Assembly: GCA_026983935.1 (NCBI GenBank)
Contig: JALSTC010000412.1
Coordinates: 1-12,636, forward strand
From: Ardenticatenia bacterium
GTDB lineage: Bacteria; Chloroflexota; Anaerolineae; Aggregatilineales; Ch27
Length of the DNA stretch: 12,636 bases
Reading direction: 5' to 3'
In this document: in pieces, positions 1 to 7,004 of the stretch
Layout of the letters: each line of letters opens with the position of its first letter
How positions within the stretch are numbered: position 1 is the first letter of the stretch
Notes under the pieces: model-generated
Told to the model about the DNA's origin: nothing
Databases searched by the model: none
Seen by the model: the letters and a program-made list of their open reading frames with translations, nothing else
Translations under genes and position numbers: made by a program

Positions 1-49
1 AGCCGCCTACAGGCACCTGCACACACATCACAAGGATTTTGACAGAAAC

Positions 50-550
50 ATGCCCGCCATCCCTGATCCTGTTTTGATTGGCGATGTCCTGACCGGCAGC
101 CTGCTCGAATACGAGACAGGCGTTGTGCTGGCCCTGAGCACGCCGCCGCCAACTACTTCACCTGAGCACATCCTGCGCCCCACCGGATCGCTGACAGTGC
201 GCTGTGCCCTGGCCTATTTGTATCGCCCGGAATTCATCGTGCCGGGCCTGTTTGCGTCCGAATACGGCGCAATTCTGGTCGGACGGGAAGCCTGGGATTA
301 CGCGCTCCAGCACAGCAACCTGCATCCCAGAGCAGATATCATCGGGCTGCGTTCAGACGGTGTGCAGGATCAGGTCATGCTGCGAGAACTGGATTTCGGC
401 CAGCCCGTCGCGGTGTTTGCCTATGAATCGCCGGAAGCACGTATCCCGCTGGCTCGTCTGACCGCTTTCTGGCATGGCGATACTTTGCCCGACCTGCCCG
501 ACCTGATTCAGGCTCACCTGCCCCGGCTGGACACACTGCCCGCAGATTGA
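50..550 (+). CDS. Unrecognised protein, possibly 5'-incomplete
   Basis: I do not recognise this 166-residue protein. It has no obvious signal peptide, membrane span or metal-binding motif, and only one cysteine. It looks like a small soluble globular domain, with a proline-rich stretch near residues 30-45 (STPPPTTSPEH) and an acidic, leucine/proline-rich C-terminus. The ATG at 50 is the first in frame, with AAGGA 13 bases upstream, which is a long spacing for a ribosome-binding site. The same frame is open back to base 2 (AAYRHLHTHHKDFDRN precedes the Met), so the gene could be the end of a longer one that starts outside the window. It lies upstream of ttuB on the same strand, but a strong promoter sits in the 59-base gap, so a functional link to tRNA thiolation is only positional. 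Coding is supported by length and codon pattern. The function is unknown. Confidence 0.6.
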   Translation: MPAIPDPVLIGDVLTGSLLEYETGVVLALSTPPPTTSPEHILRPTGSLTVRCALAYLYRPEFIVPGLFASEYGAILVGREAWDYALQHSNLHPRADIIGLRSDGVQDQVMLRELDFGQPVAVFAYESPEARIPLARLTAFWHGDTLPDLPDLIQAHLPRLDTLPAD

Positions 551-553
551 CCA

Positions 554-582
554 TTGGCAGGGCACCCCTGGCACGCTAGAAT
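554..582 (+). promoter_or_regulatory. Sigma70-type promoter for ttuB-ttuA-era
   Basis: The -35 TTGGCA (554-559) and -10 TAGAAT (577-582) each match the consensus at five of six positions, and the spacer is exactly 17 bases. A start near base 589 would give a leader of about 20-40 bases before ttuB. The promoter begins four bases after the stop of the preceding gene, so the thiolation/era unit is probably transcribed independently. The spacer holds a small inverted repeat, CAGGG-CAC-CCCTG (558-570), which could be an operator or chance. Confidence 0.6.
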
Positions 583-609
583 CGCCCCTGCATCGCTGAC
601 GCCGACAAA

Positions 610-837
610 ATGGACGAACAACGCAAGATGAACGAGACGAAACCAACAGCAACGCTGATTTTCCGCAAGCAAACCTTTGAGGTGCCCGCCGGGATGACCA
701 TCCGCGACGCGATCATCCGCTGTGAATTGAATCCGGAAGCCGTGCTGGCCGTCAAAGATGGCGAGCTGGTCACCGACGACACGCATCTCAATCCCGGCGA
801 TCAGATCAAGCTGGTCGCCACTATCTCCGGTGGTTAA
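610..837 (+). CDS. ttuB: TtuB-like sulfur carrier (MoaD/ThiS, ubiquitin-like fold)
   Basis: This 75-residue beta-grasp protein ends in ISGG, the exposed Gly-Gly tail that E1-like enzymes adenylate and convert to a thiocarboxylate. In the TtuB family this sulfur is handed to TtuA for 2-thiolation of U54/T54 in tRNA. The internal pattern LNPEAVLAVKDGELVTDD, followed by a GDQIKLV strand, resembles TtuB more than MoaD or ThiS, and ttuA lies 24 bases downstream. The first ATG is at 610. A second in-frame ATG at 628 (MNETKP) would give 69 residues, closer to the usual size. Neither has a clear Shine-Dalgarno sequence, so the start is open. The E1-like activating enzyme (TtuC-like) is not in the window. 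Thermus TtuB can also be conjugated to proteins; whether this one is cannot be seen. A generic ThiS/MoaD role is the alternative, made less likely by the neighbour. Confidence 0.85.
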   Translation: MDEQRKMNETKPTATLIFRKQTFEVPAGMTIRDAIIRCELNPEAVLAVKDGELVTDDTHLNPGDQIKLVATISGG

Positions 838-861
838 CCGCCAGGGAGGCATCCGTCCGCT

Positions 862-1833
862 ATGAAATGCCGCAAATGCACCAACCGTGCCGCCATCAAT
901 ATGCGGCAGCATAAACTTGCGCTGTGCCCGGAACATTTCATCGAATGGGTGCAGCAGCAGACCGAACGCTTCATCAAAAAGTACCGTATGTTCACCCGCG
1001 ACGATCGGGTGCTGGTTGCCGTCTCCGGCGGCAAGGACAGCCTGGCACTCTGGGATATCCTGCTGGCGCTGGGCTATCAGGCCGATGGGCTGTACATCGG
1101 CCTGGGGATTGACGGCGGGATCGATTATTCCGCCGAGTCGCATCGCTGTGTTCAAAAGTTCGTTGAAGAGCGCGGCGATGGCCTGACCCTGCATGTCGTT
1201 GATGTAGAAGTGCTCTATGGCGCATCGATTCCGGAGGCGGCCCGTTCCGTTGCGCGAGGCCGGGGCAAGCCGTGTTCGGTCTGCGGTCTGACCAAGCGCC
1301 ACATCATGAATCGGGTAGCCCGCGACGAGGGATACGACGTGCTGGCAACCGGCCACAATCTGGATGACGAGGCCGCGACCCTGTTCGGCAACACACTGCA
1401 GTGGGCAGTCGGCTACCTGCGGCGGCAGGGGCCGGTGCTGCCCGCCAGCGCGCAGGGATTGGCCCGTAAAGTAAAGCCGCTCTTCCGCTTTTATGAGCGG
1501 GAAATGGCCGCTTATGCCCTGCTGCGCGGCATCGAGTACATCTATGACGAATGTCCCTATGCCGCAGGCGCGACCAGCATCCGCCACAAAGAACTGCTCA
1601 ACGAGCTGGAGATCAGCAGTCCCGGTGCAAAGCTTCAGTTCTACCTCCACTTTTTGCAGGCCCGCGAACAGTACGGCATCTTCCAGCCGCAGGATTCCAC
1701 CGTCGAGCTGCACACCTGCCCGACCTGCGGACAGCCGACCACCAACCCCGAACAGTGCTCTTTCTGCCGCACATGGGAGCGTGTACGGGAACAAATGACA
1801 AAAAGACCAACAGCGAAAGCCACCAATCCATGA
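862..1833 (+). CDS. ttuA: tRNA-5-methyluridine(54) 2-sulfurtransferase, TtuA-like
   Basis: This 323-residue N-type ATP pyrophosphatase activates C2 of U54/T54 with ATP and inserts sulfur delivered by TtuB, giving s2T54 in the T loop. All the family hallmarks are visible. An N-terminal zinc finger uses C3, C6, C22 and H25, and the PP-loop SGGKDS is at 55-60. Three conserved cysteines, C138, C141 and C231, match the ligands of the catalytic 4Fe-4S cluster. A second zinc finger is at C286, C289, C299 and C302. GHNLDDEA at 164-171 is typical of the TtcA/TtuA superfamily. TtcA (position 32) usually lacks the flanking zinc fingers, which favours TtuA. GGGAGG at 844-849 provides a ribosome-binding site with a 12-base spacing. 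The stop overlaps the era ATG, which implies translational coupling. The modification stabilises tRNA at high temperature, so this gene hints at a thermophile but does not prove it. Confidence 0.92.
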   Translation: MKCRKCTNRAAINMRQHKLALCPEHFIEWVQQQTERFIKKYRMFTRDDRVLVAVSGGKDSLALWDILLALGYQADGLYIGLGIDGGIDYSAESHRCVQKFVEERGDGLTLHVVDVEVLYGASIPEAARSVARGRGKPCSVCGLTKRHIMNRVARDEGYDVLATGHNLDDEAATLFGNTLQWAVGYLRRQGPVLPASAQGLARKVKPLFRFYEREMAAYALLRGIEYIYDECPYAAGATSIRHKELLNELEISSPGAKLQFYLHFLQAREQYGIFQPQDSTVELHTCPTCGQPTTNPEQCSFCRTWERVREQMTKRPTAKATNP

Positions 1834-2771
1834 CTGATTTTGAAGTGTCCGATCCGGCTGAAGAAGAACTGCCGGAAGATCATCGTTCCGGCTTTGTGGC
1901 CGTCATCGGGCGGCCCAACGTCGGCAAATCCACGCTGATCAATGCCCTGCTGGGCCAGAAGATCGCCATCGTCTCGCCCAGACCACAAACCACCCGCCTC
2001 CAGCAGTTGGGCATCCTGACACGGGACGATGCCCAGGTGATCTTTGTGGATACGCCCGGCCTGCACAAACCCCGCCACGAACTGGGCAGGTTCATGGTGC
2101 AGGTCGCGCGGCAGGCATTGCAGGACTCCGATCTGATTTTATTCGTGGTCGAGGGGAATCACATGCCCGGCACCGGTGACCGTATGATCGCGAAGCAGAT
2201 CGCGGAGGCAGCACCCGACGTGCCCGTCCTGCTCGTCATCAACAAGATTGACCTCGCGCCATCCAATCGGCTGCAGACCCACGTGGATGCCTACGTGGAA
2301 CTGGTCAAACCAACAGATTGGGTCGCCGTGAGTGCGCTGCGCATGGCCGGGCTGGACGATCTGCTTGAACGCCTGATCGCCCTGCTCCCCCGGGGGCCGC
2401 GCTACTACCCGGCGGATCAGGTCACTGAAACGTATCTGCGCAACATCGCCGCCGAATTGATCCGCGAAAAAGTCCTGCTCTACACTCGCGATGAAATCCC
2501 GCATGTGGTCGCCGTCGAGATCAATGAGTTCAAAGAGCGCAGCGATGATCTGACCTACGTCAGCGCGACGATCTATGTCGAGCGCGACACGCAAAAAGCA
2601 ATCATTATTGGCAAAGGCGGGCAGATGCTCAAGAAGATTGGCGCGGCAGCCCGCCCTGAAATCGAAGCGCTGACCGGGACGAAAGTCTATCTTGAACTAT
2701 GGGTGAAGGTGCTGCCCAATTGGCGGAAAGACGAGAAACTGCTGCGGCGGCTCGGCTACCGGATACGGTAG
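1830..2771 (+). CDS. era: GTPase Era, 30S ribosomal subunit maturation
   Basis: Era is a 313-residue GTPase that binds the 3' end of 16S rRNA and checks 30S assembly at the membrane or cytoplasm. The GTPase motifs are in order: P-loop GRPNVGKS (27-34), switch-I region PQTTR (52-56), DTPG (74-77), NKID (138-141) and SAL (168-170). A C-terminal KH domain follows, with IIGKGGQMLKKIG (259-271) and the family-typical ending VKVLPNWRKDEKLLRRLGY. The length is normal. The frame stays open far upstream inside ttuA, but the ATG at 1830 is chosen because it overlaps the ttuA stop and gives a family-like N-terminus. There is no clear Shine-Dalgarno sequence, so initiation probably depends on ribosomes finishing ttuA. 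The acidic leader before the G domain (residues 1-18) is not conserved in Era generally. A neighbour such as ybeY or rnc, common beside era, is replaced here by a tRNA thiolase. Confidence 0.96.
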   Translation: MTDFEVSDPAEEELPEDHRSGFVAVIGRPNVGKSTLINALLGQKIAIVSPRPQTTRLQQLGILTRDDAQVIFVDTPGLHKPRHELGRFMVQVARQALQDSDLILFVVEGNHMPGTGDRMIAKQIAEAAPDVPVLLVINKIDLAPSNRLQTHVDAYVELVKPTDWVAVSALRMAGLDDLLERLIALLPRGPRYYPADQVTETYLRNIAAELIREKVLLYTRDEIPHVVAVEINEFKERSDDLTYVSATIYVERDTQKAIIIGKGGQMLKKIGAAARPEIEALTGTKVYLELWVKVLPNWRKDEKLLRRLGYRIR

Positions 2772-2774
2772 CCG
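2753..2774 (+). repeat. Perfect hairpin spanning the era stop codon
   Basis: CGGCTACC (2753-2760) and GGTAGCCG (2767-2774) form an eight-base-pair perfect stem with a six-base loop. The era TAG stop lies in the 3' arm. No T-tract follows, so it is a poor intrinsic terminator. It may protect the era 3' end or partly uncouple the next gene. Chance is possible, since the 5' arm is also constrained by coding. Confidence 0.4.
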
Positions 2775-2883
2775 CTGCCTGATCACACGCCCTCATCCCG
2801 CCCCGGCACGGGAAAGCATGCCAGGCATCCCCGAAAGTATGTTACCTTCATTACAGGTACTCTTGAGCATGACAGGTCGCAAG

Positions 2884-4053
2884 ATGGATACCAAACAACC
2901 TGATACAGGCCAACAGCGAGCCGCGATGCTGGATCGCATCTACAGACGCATCAGCCTGCTGGACAACGATGCGCTGGCACAGCTTGACCGCCTGATAGAT
3001 ACCACAGACCGCCTTGAATTCCATGCGGAAGCGGAATCTGGTCGCCTGAATCGGCGCGATTTCATGCTGGTACTGCTTATGGGCGGGCTGGCTGCCGCCG
3101 GGAGCGGCGCGGCGGCACTGCTGCTCAACCAGCGGCACACCGAAGCACCCATTCCTACGCTGGTGGCCAACCTGTCCCCCGCCCCCACCTTACAGGGCGA
3201 ACCGGTCGCCGGGCAGATTCCCGACCCTCCCGAATCGGCACCGGACATCCTGATCGAAAACCTGAATGGGCAGCTCGCCGATGCCCAGGCCGAACGCCTT
3301 GCCCTCCGCGCCCAACTCGACTCTGCCCGCGCCGAAATCGACTCGCTCAGTGCCGGTCTGCAAGCCGCACAGAATGATCTTGCCTATTTGCAGCAGGTGC
3401 TTGATCTATACCAGCAGTTGGAGGCTGTGAGGCTGGATGATGCCATTGCGGCAGGCATGACGCCAGTAGGCGCTGCGCTCCTGGCCATACAGGGCGGGCG
3501 CAGTTTGCTGACGCTGGGCGTGGAACAGGCAGCAGCACTTCTGGCCACTATTGAGGCGCAGTCGCCGGGTATCGCCAATGGGCTTTTGTGGCTGGAAGAT
3601 CAGGTCAGCGGCCTTGCAGCCGCCCTGCAGGACCTTGAAGACGCGCTGAGCGCCATCGTTGAGCCGGTCGCGCCGGTGGCACAGCAAATCGGCGATTTCA
3701 TCGGCCAGGTGCTTGACCTGCTGCCGTTTGGTGTGGGGGAACAGATTCGCGCCGGTCTGGAAGCCATCGCCGCCATTCTGACACATATCCCCGAACTGGT
3801 CGCCAGCATCAACCCGATGATCCTCACCCCGCTGCGCCAGTGGGTCAGTCCGGAGGGAGAAGGCGGACTGGTGGAAGAAGTCGTGCGGCCCATCAGCGCC
3901 AACCTGGTCAACCCTGCACAGACAATGGTGGACGAAACCGCCAGCCTGGAAGCCGTCTACAATTCCCACCTGAAGACACCAGTCGAGCAGGCGCTGGCCA
4001 CACGTGCAGCCATACGGGAAACCATCGCCACGCTGACGGGGGCTGCGACCTGA
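2884..4053 (+). CDS. Unrecognised membrane-anchored or Tat-targeted coiled-coil protein
   Basis: I do not recognise this family. From the ATG at 2884 the protein has 389 residues. The first ~55 are charged and cytoplasmic-looking (LDRIYRRISLLDNDALAQLD). The segment NRRDFMLVLLMGGLAAAG follows, a twin-arginine motif just before a hydrophobic stretch (residues ~57-82), then a proline-rich linker. A predicted coiled coil covers roughly residues 125-185 (QLADAQAERLALRAQLDSAR). The remaining ~200 residues are alanine/leucine-rich helical repeats without cysteine. It could be a Tat substrate with a long n-region, or a single-pass protein with its coiled coil outside. The frame also opens at 2818, 2839 and 2869. 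I prefer 2884 because AGG sits seven bases upstream and the extra N-terminal residues look non-coding; this is uncertain. It is last in the plus-strand cluster, 112 bases after era. The codon pattern and length make it a real gene. Confidence 0.75.
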   Translation: MDTKQPDTGQQRAAMLDRIYRRISLLDNDALAQLDRLIDTTDRLEFHAEAESGRLNRRDFMLVLLMGGLAAAGSGAAALLLNQRHTEAPIPTLVANLSPAPTLQGEPVAGQIPDPPESAPDILIENLNGQLADAQAERLALRAQLDSARAEIDSLSAGLQAAQNDLAYLQQVLDLYQQLEAVRLDDAIAAGMTPVGAALLAIQGGRSLLTLGVEQAAALLATIEAQSPGIANGLLWLEDQVSGLAAALQDLEDALSAIVEPVAPVAQQIGDFIGQVLDLLPFGVGEQIRAGLEAIAAILTHIPELVASINPMILTPLRQWVSPEGEGGLVEEVVRPISANLVNPAQTMVDETASLEAVYNSHLKTPVEQALATRAAIRETIATLTGAAT

Positions 4054-4077
4054 CGACAGCGGCCCCATCTATCGTCC

Positions 4078-4108
4078 GCGCCGCGCTGCGTGCTGCGCAG
4101 CCTGGCGC
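4078..4108 (+). terminator. GC-rich hairpin between convergent clusters
   Basis: An outer stem GCGCC/GGCGC (4078-4082 with 4104-4108) encloses a two-by-two internal loop. Inside it is a perfect six-pair stem GCTGCG/CGCAGC (4085-4090 with 4096-4101) around a five-base loop. On the plus strand it is followed by TATTT, a weak U-tract, 25 bases after the upstream stop. On the minus strand it starts at the first base after, or overlaps, the ribF stop and has no T-run. It probably ends plus-strand transcription and may cap the ribF message. Confidence 0.5.
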
Positions 4109-5052
4109 TATTTCCCCCGGACCAGCTCCGCCAGCACGGCCCGGCCTTCCTCCACATCCTGTCTGATCTGCGCAACCAATGCGTCAACGCCAGAAAAGCG
4201 CCGCTCACCTCGCAGTCGGCGGACAAAATCCAGCCGCAGCCGCTCGCCATAAATATCGCGATCAAAGTCCAGCAGATGCGCTTCCACCGTCAACCCATCG
4301 CCGTCAAAAGTGGGACGCACGCCTATATTGGTGACGGCCATGAACTGCTCATCTCCTAAATGTGCCCAGCAGGCATAAACGCCGTTTGATGGCAGCAACT
4401 GCTCTTCCCACACATCCACATTCGCCGTCGGGAATCCAATCGTCCGGCCCCGGTGATCCCCATGCACAACCTCGCCGCTAACCTGATAGGGGCGGCCCAG
4501 CCACACCGCAGCCTGTGCCACGTCCCCGGCTCGCAGAGCCTCCCGGATCCGGCTGCTGCTGATGATTTCGCCGCTTTCTCCCAGCATCAGATTGACCGTT
4601 TCCACCACAAAGCCCTTCTGCGCCCCCTGCTCCCGGAGAAAGGCCACGTCACCCTCACGCTGATAACCTAATGCAAAATCCGGCCCCACCCAGAGCGCAC
4701 TCATCTTCAGATGCTCACGCATCTGATCCACAAAATCCGCTGCCCGGATCCGACGCACTTCTTCATTGAACGGGTGTGTGAGCACCCAATCTACGCCCAG
4801 ATCGAGCAACAAACGCGCCCGTTCTTCCGGCGAGGTGAGATAATAGCGCCCGCTGACATGCTTGAGCACAACATCGGGATGCGGGAAAAACGTCAGCACC
4901 ACACTGCACCGATCTGTGGCGCGGGCCTCTGCTACCAGGCGGCGAATAAGGCGCTGATGCCCCAGATGCACGCCGTCGAAAACGCCGATGCTGACAATTG
5001 AGGGCTTCTTCAGATGAACATCATGGAAGTTGCGAATGTGGTTGCCGGTCAA
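4108..5052 (-). CDS. ribF: Bifunctional riboflavin kinase / FAD synthetase RibF
   Basis: RibF phosphorylates riboflavin to FMN and then adenylylates FMN to FAD in the cytoplasm. The N-terminal nucleotidyltransferase domain shows IGVFDGVHLGH with the HxGH signature, and later ISSSRIREAL, the family's ISSTRIR equivalent. The C-terminal riboflavin-kinase domain shows TIGFPTAN, NIGVRPTFDG and an acidic-hydrophobic closing segment (LLDFDRDIYGERLRLDF). I place the start at the TTG at 5052, giving 314 residues, because a full GGAGG (5061-5065) lies eight bases upstream. The longer frame begins with a GTG at 5067, whose own upstream lacks a ribosome-binding site and which would place GGAGG inside the gene. 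It is the last gene of the nusA operon, 85 bases after truB. The truB-ribF order is common in bacteria. No FMN riboswitch is visible. Confidence 0.93.
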   Translation of the reverse strand: MTGNHIRNFHDVHLKKPSIVSIGVFDGVHLGHQRLIRRLVAEARATDRCSVVLTFFPHPDVVLKHVSGRYYLTSPEERARLLLDLGVDWVLTHPFNEEVRRIRAADFVDQMREHLKMSALWVGPDFALGYQREGDVAFLREQGAQKGFVVETVNLMLGESGEIISSSRIREALRAGDVAQAAVWLGRPYQVSGEVVHGDHRGRTIGFPTANVDVWEEQLLPSNGVYACWAHLGDEQFMAVTNIGVRPTFDGDGLTVEAHLLDFDRDIYGERLRLDFVRRLRGERRFSGVDALVAQIRQDVEEGRAVLAELVRGK

Positions 5053-5099
5053 CAGTGTTTCCTCCACAAAGCTGGCGCAGACCAGAACAAAACACCCCG

Positions 5100-5128
5100 A
5101 ACATACCGCACATACGCAGGCCGCACAA
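5100..5128 (-). promoter_or_regulatory. Possible internal promoter for ribF
   Basis: In the truB-ribF gap the minus strand reads TTGTGC (5123-5128), 17 bases, then TATGTT (5100-5105). The match is moderate: three of six at -35 and four of six at -10. The spacing is ideal and the site lies about 50 bases ahead of the ribF start. The -10 falls in an imperfect 9-base tandem (GTATGTGCG, GTATGTTCG). It could give ribF its own expression, or it could be chance. Confidence 0.3.
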
Positions 5129-5137
5129 CCACGGCTC

Positions 5138-6046
5138 TCAATTCTGCGGCAGAAACACCTTCACCGGCCGCCATTGATTGTTCTCCGCGCGGAGAACTGC
5201 CAGCAATTGCCCCTCAGAATCATAAGCGCCAGCCTCTCCGCTGGCGTCAGGCGGCGCGGGAATGGCACTGCCATGGCGGACGCGATCGGCCTGCCTGGCG
5301 TCCAGTTCTACGGCAGGCAGGCCGCTCAAGGCCTGCCCAGGTGGCAGCAGGTAGTCTCTCCAGGAGCCATCGGCCATTGCCGCCTGGAGCACATCCAGAG
5401 GGACGGCATCCTCCAGGCGAAACGAGCCGCTGGCCAGCCGCACCAGCGCCGCCAGATGCGCTCCCACGCCCAGCACCTGCCCCAGGTCGTGGGCCAGACT
5501 GCGAATATAGGTTCCCGGCGAACATTCGATATCCAGAGTGACAAAAGGCAGATCGTATTCCGTCACTGTCAGGCGATAAATCGTCACCTGTCGCGGCTCG
5601 CGCTGCACCACCTGTCCGGCGCGGGCCAGCTCATACAGCTTCTTACCGTCCTGTTTGATTGCGCTGTACATGGGTGGAATCTGCGCGATCGTTCCCCGGA
5701 AGGCTTCCAGAGCCGCAGCGACCTGCGCTGGCGTCAGGCTGTCTGTCGGCTGCTCTGCGACAATATGGCCTTCGGCATCATACGTGTCTGTGGCCACACC
5801 CAGCCGCACCCGCGCCCGATAATGTTTGCGGGAGCGCATGACATACTCGCTCAGGCGTGTGGCCGGGCCAAGACAGAGCACAAGCACGCCGCTGGCCATT
5901 GGATCCAGTGTTCCGGCGTGCCCGACTTTTCGCACCCGTGTTCCCCGCCGCACCAGCGCCACAACATCATGGCTGGTCGGCCCAACAGGTTTGTGGATAT
6001 TGAGCAGGCCAAAGACTTGCTCAGGAGACAACAGCAGCCCCTGCAT
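5138..6046 (-). CDS. truB: tRNA pseudouridine(55) synthase TruB
   Basis: TruB isomerises U55 to pseudouridine in the T loop of nearly all tRNAs and also acts as a tRNA chaperone. The 302-residue frame shows the N-terminal NIHKPVGPTSHDVV motif and the catalytic loop VGHAGTLDPMASGVL with the nucleophilic aspartate at D48. It also has the conserved YSAIKQDGKKLYELAR and ECSPGTYIRSLAHDLG segments. The C-terminal ~70 residues resemble the short PUA-like tail. The ATG at 6046 lies inside the end of nrnA, overlapping it by 26 bases, which suggests translational coupling. No strong Shine-Dalgarno sequence precedes it. A TTG six codons in, preceded by AGGGG, is a possible alternative giving MSPEQ. Its product site, position 55, adjoins the position 54 target of TtuA encoded on the opposite strand. 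Confidence 0.95.
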   Translation of the reverse strand: MQGLLLSPEQVFGLLNIHKPVGPTSHDVVALVRRGTRVRKVGHAGTLDPMASGVLVLCLGPATRLSEYVMRSRKHYRARVRLGVATDTYDAEGHIVAEQPTDSLTPAQVAAALEAFRGTIAQIPPMYSAIKQDGKKLYELARAGQVVQREPRQVTIYRLTVTEYDLPFVTLDIECSPGTYIRSLAHDLGQVLGVGAHLAALVRLASGSFRLEDAVPLDVLQAAMADGSWRDYLLPPGQALSGLPAVELDARQADRVRHGSAIPAPPDASGEAGAYDSEGQLLAVLRAENNQWRPVKVFLPQN

Positions 6047-7001
6047 TCACTGCACGGCGAAGCATCGCCAGCGTTTTTTCCACCACAGCGTCCAGCGGGC
6101 CGTCCACCGTCGCGCCAGCGGCAAGCACATGCCCGCCGCCGCCCAGTTCCAGGGCCACGCCGGAGACATCGAAGCCCGGTTTGGCCCGAAAACCGATCTC
6201 AATCCGCCCGTCATCGCGCTCACGAAAAACAGCGGCAACGGCTGCCTCATCCGCAGATACCAGGAGGCTCACCAACCCGCCATCGCCGTTATCTGTGTAG
6301 CCGACCGCCTGGCGTGTCTGCCGATCGATTTTGGCCCAGATCACGCCATCTTCAAGCTGCATTGTCGGCATCACGGCTGCCCACAGCCGCAGGGCCGCGT
6401 AAGATTTGCGCATCACCGTGCGCTGTGTAATCTCGGTCAGCGGCGCGCCCGCGTTCATCAACGCCTGCGCCTTGCCCAGCACGTCCGCCGTCACGTTATT
6501 TGTGCGAAAACACAACGTGTCCGTCACGATTCCGGTCAGCAAGCAGGTGGCAATTTGCAAATCCATCTCGACGCCCAGCCGCGGCAGCCAGTCAAAGACA
6601 CCCTCAGCAGCGGCCACTGTCTCCGGATTGACCAGGTTAGCATCCCCGAAGTAGGTATTGGTCACGTGGTGATCGAGATTGATCAGCGGGGCGTTATGAG
6701 CCAGCGCCGCCGCCCCAACCTGCCCCATACGCGATCGATCGCCACAGTCAACGGCGATCACCAGATCGGGGGCCATATCATGCAGATCGGTCTGCACCTC
6801 TTCAGCCCCCGGAAGAAAGCGTAAATTCTCCGGAACGCCATCGTCCGCTGCCACAGTCACTCGTTTACCAAGCTGGCGCAGTGCCCATCCCAGGCCAAGC
6901 AGCGAGCCGATGGCGTCGCCATCCGGCCCGAGATGCGTCACGATTACAACATCAGACGCCGCCACAACCAGTGTGGCAGCACGGTCCCAATCCATTGGCA
7001 T
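6021..7001 (-). CDS. nrnA: Bifunctional oligoribonuclease / pAp phosphatase NrnA (DHH family)
   Basis: This 326-residue DHH-DHHA1 phosphoesterase is predicted to degrade short oligoribonucleotides and to hydrolyse 3'-phosphoadenosine 5'-phosphate to AMP. The metal-binding residues are visible: THLGPDGDAIGS with H23, D27 and D29, D85 in VIAVDCGD, the DHH signature NLDHH (D110, H111, H112), and D161 in GIVTDT. The C-terminal DHHA1 domain carries GGGGHVLAAG (287-296), which binds the substrate. The length is normal for NrnA and too short for RecJ. The ATG at 7001 has GAGGA about eight bases upstream, and a second ATG lies two codons later. The start is three bases past the rbfA stop, and the 3' end overlaps truB. 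A cyclic-di-AMP phosphodiesterase activity of the related stand-alone DHH type cannot be excluded from sequence. Confidence 0.92.
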   Translation of the reverse strand: MPMDWDRAATLVVAASDVVIVTHLGPDGDAIGSLLGLGWALRQLGKRVTVAADDGVPENLRFLPGAEEVQTDLHDMAPDLVIAVDCGDRSRMGQVGAAALAHNAPLINLDHHVTNTYFGDANLVNPETVAAAEGVFDWLPRLGVEMDLQIATCLLTGIVTDTLCFRTNNVTADVLGKAQALMNAGAPLTEITQRTVMRKSYAALRLWAAVMPTMQLEDGVIWAKIDRQTRQAVGYTDNGDGGLVSLLVSADEAAVAAVFRERDDGRIEIGFRAKPGFDVSGVALELGGGGHVLAAGATVDGPLDAVVEKTLAMLRRAVNAGAAVVS

Positions 7002-7004
7002 AGA

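Noticed and set aside
514..1794. Long open frame on the minus strand opposite ttuB and ttuA
   Set aside because: It is antisense to two well-supported genes and its translation shows no family motifs. It results from codon bias in GC-rich DNA.
1551..1829. Upstream extension of the era reading frame
   Set aside because: This part overlaps ttuA codons, gives an Arg/Pro-rich sequence unlike Era, and is replaced by the ATG at 1830.
2387..2396. CCCCCGGGGG palindrome inside era
   Set aside because: It encodes the Pro-Arg-Gly of the normal Era segment LLPRGPR and has no regulatory context.
5068..5137. FMN riboswitch ahead of ribF
   Set aside because: The 70-base gap is too short for the conserved multi-helix FMN element and lacks its conserved sequence blocks.
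5030..6824. Two long plus-strand open frames (5030-6430 and 5826-6824) opposite ribF, truB and nrnA
   Set aside because: They lie over three clear minus-strand genes and translate to Arg/His/Pro-rich sequences without recognisable domains.
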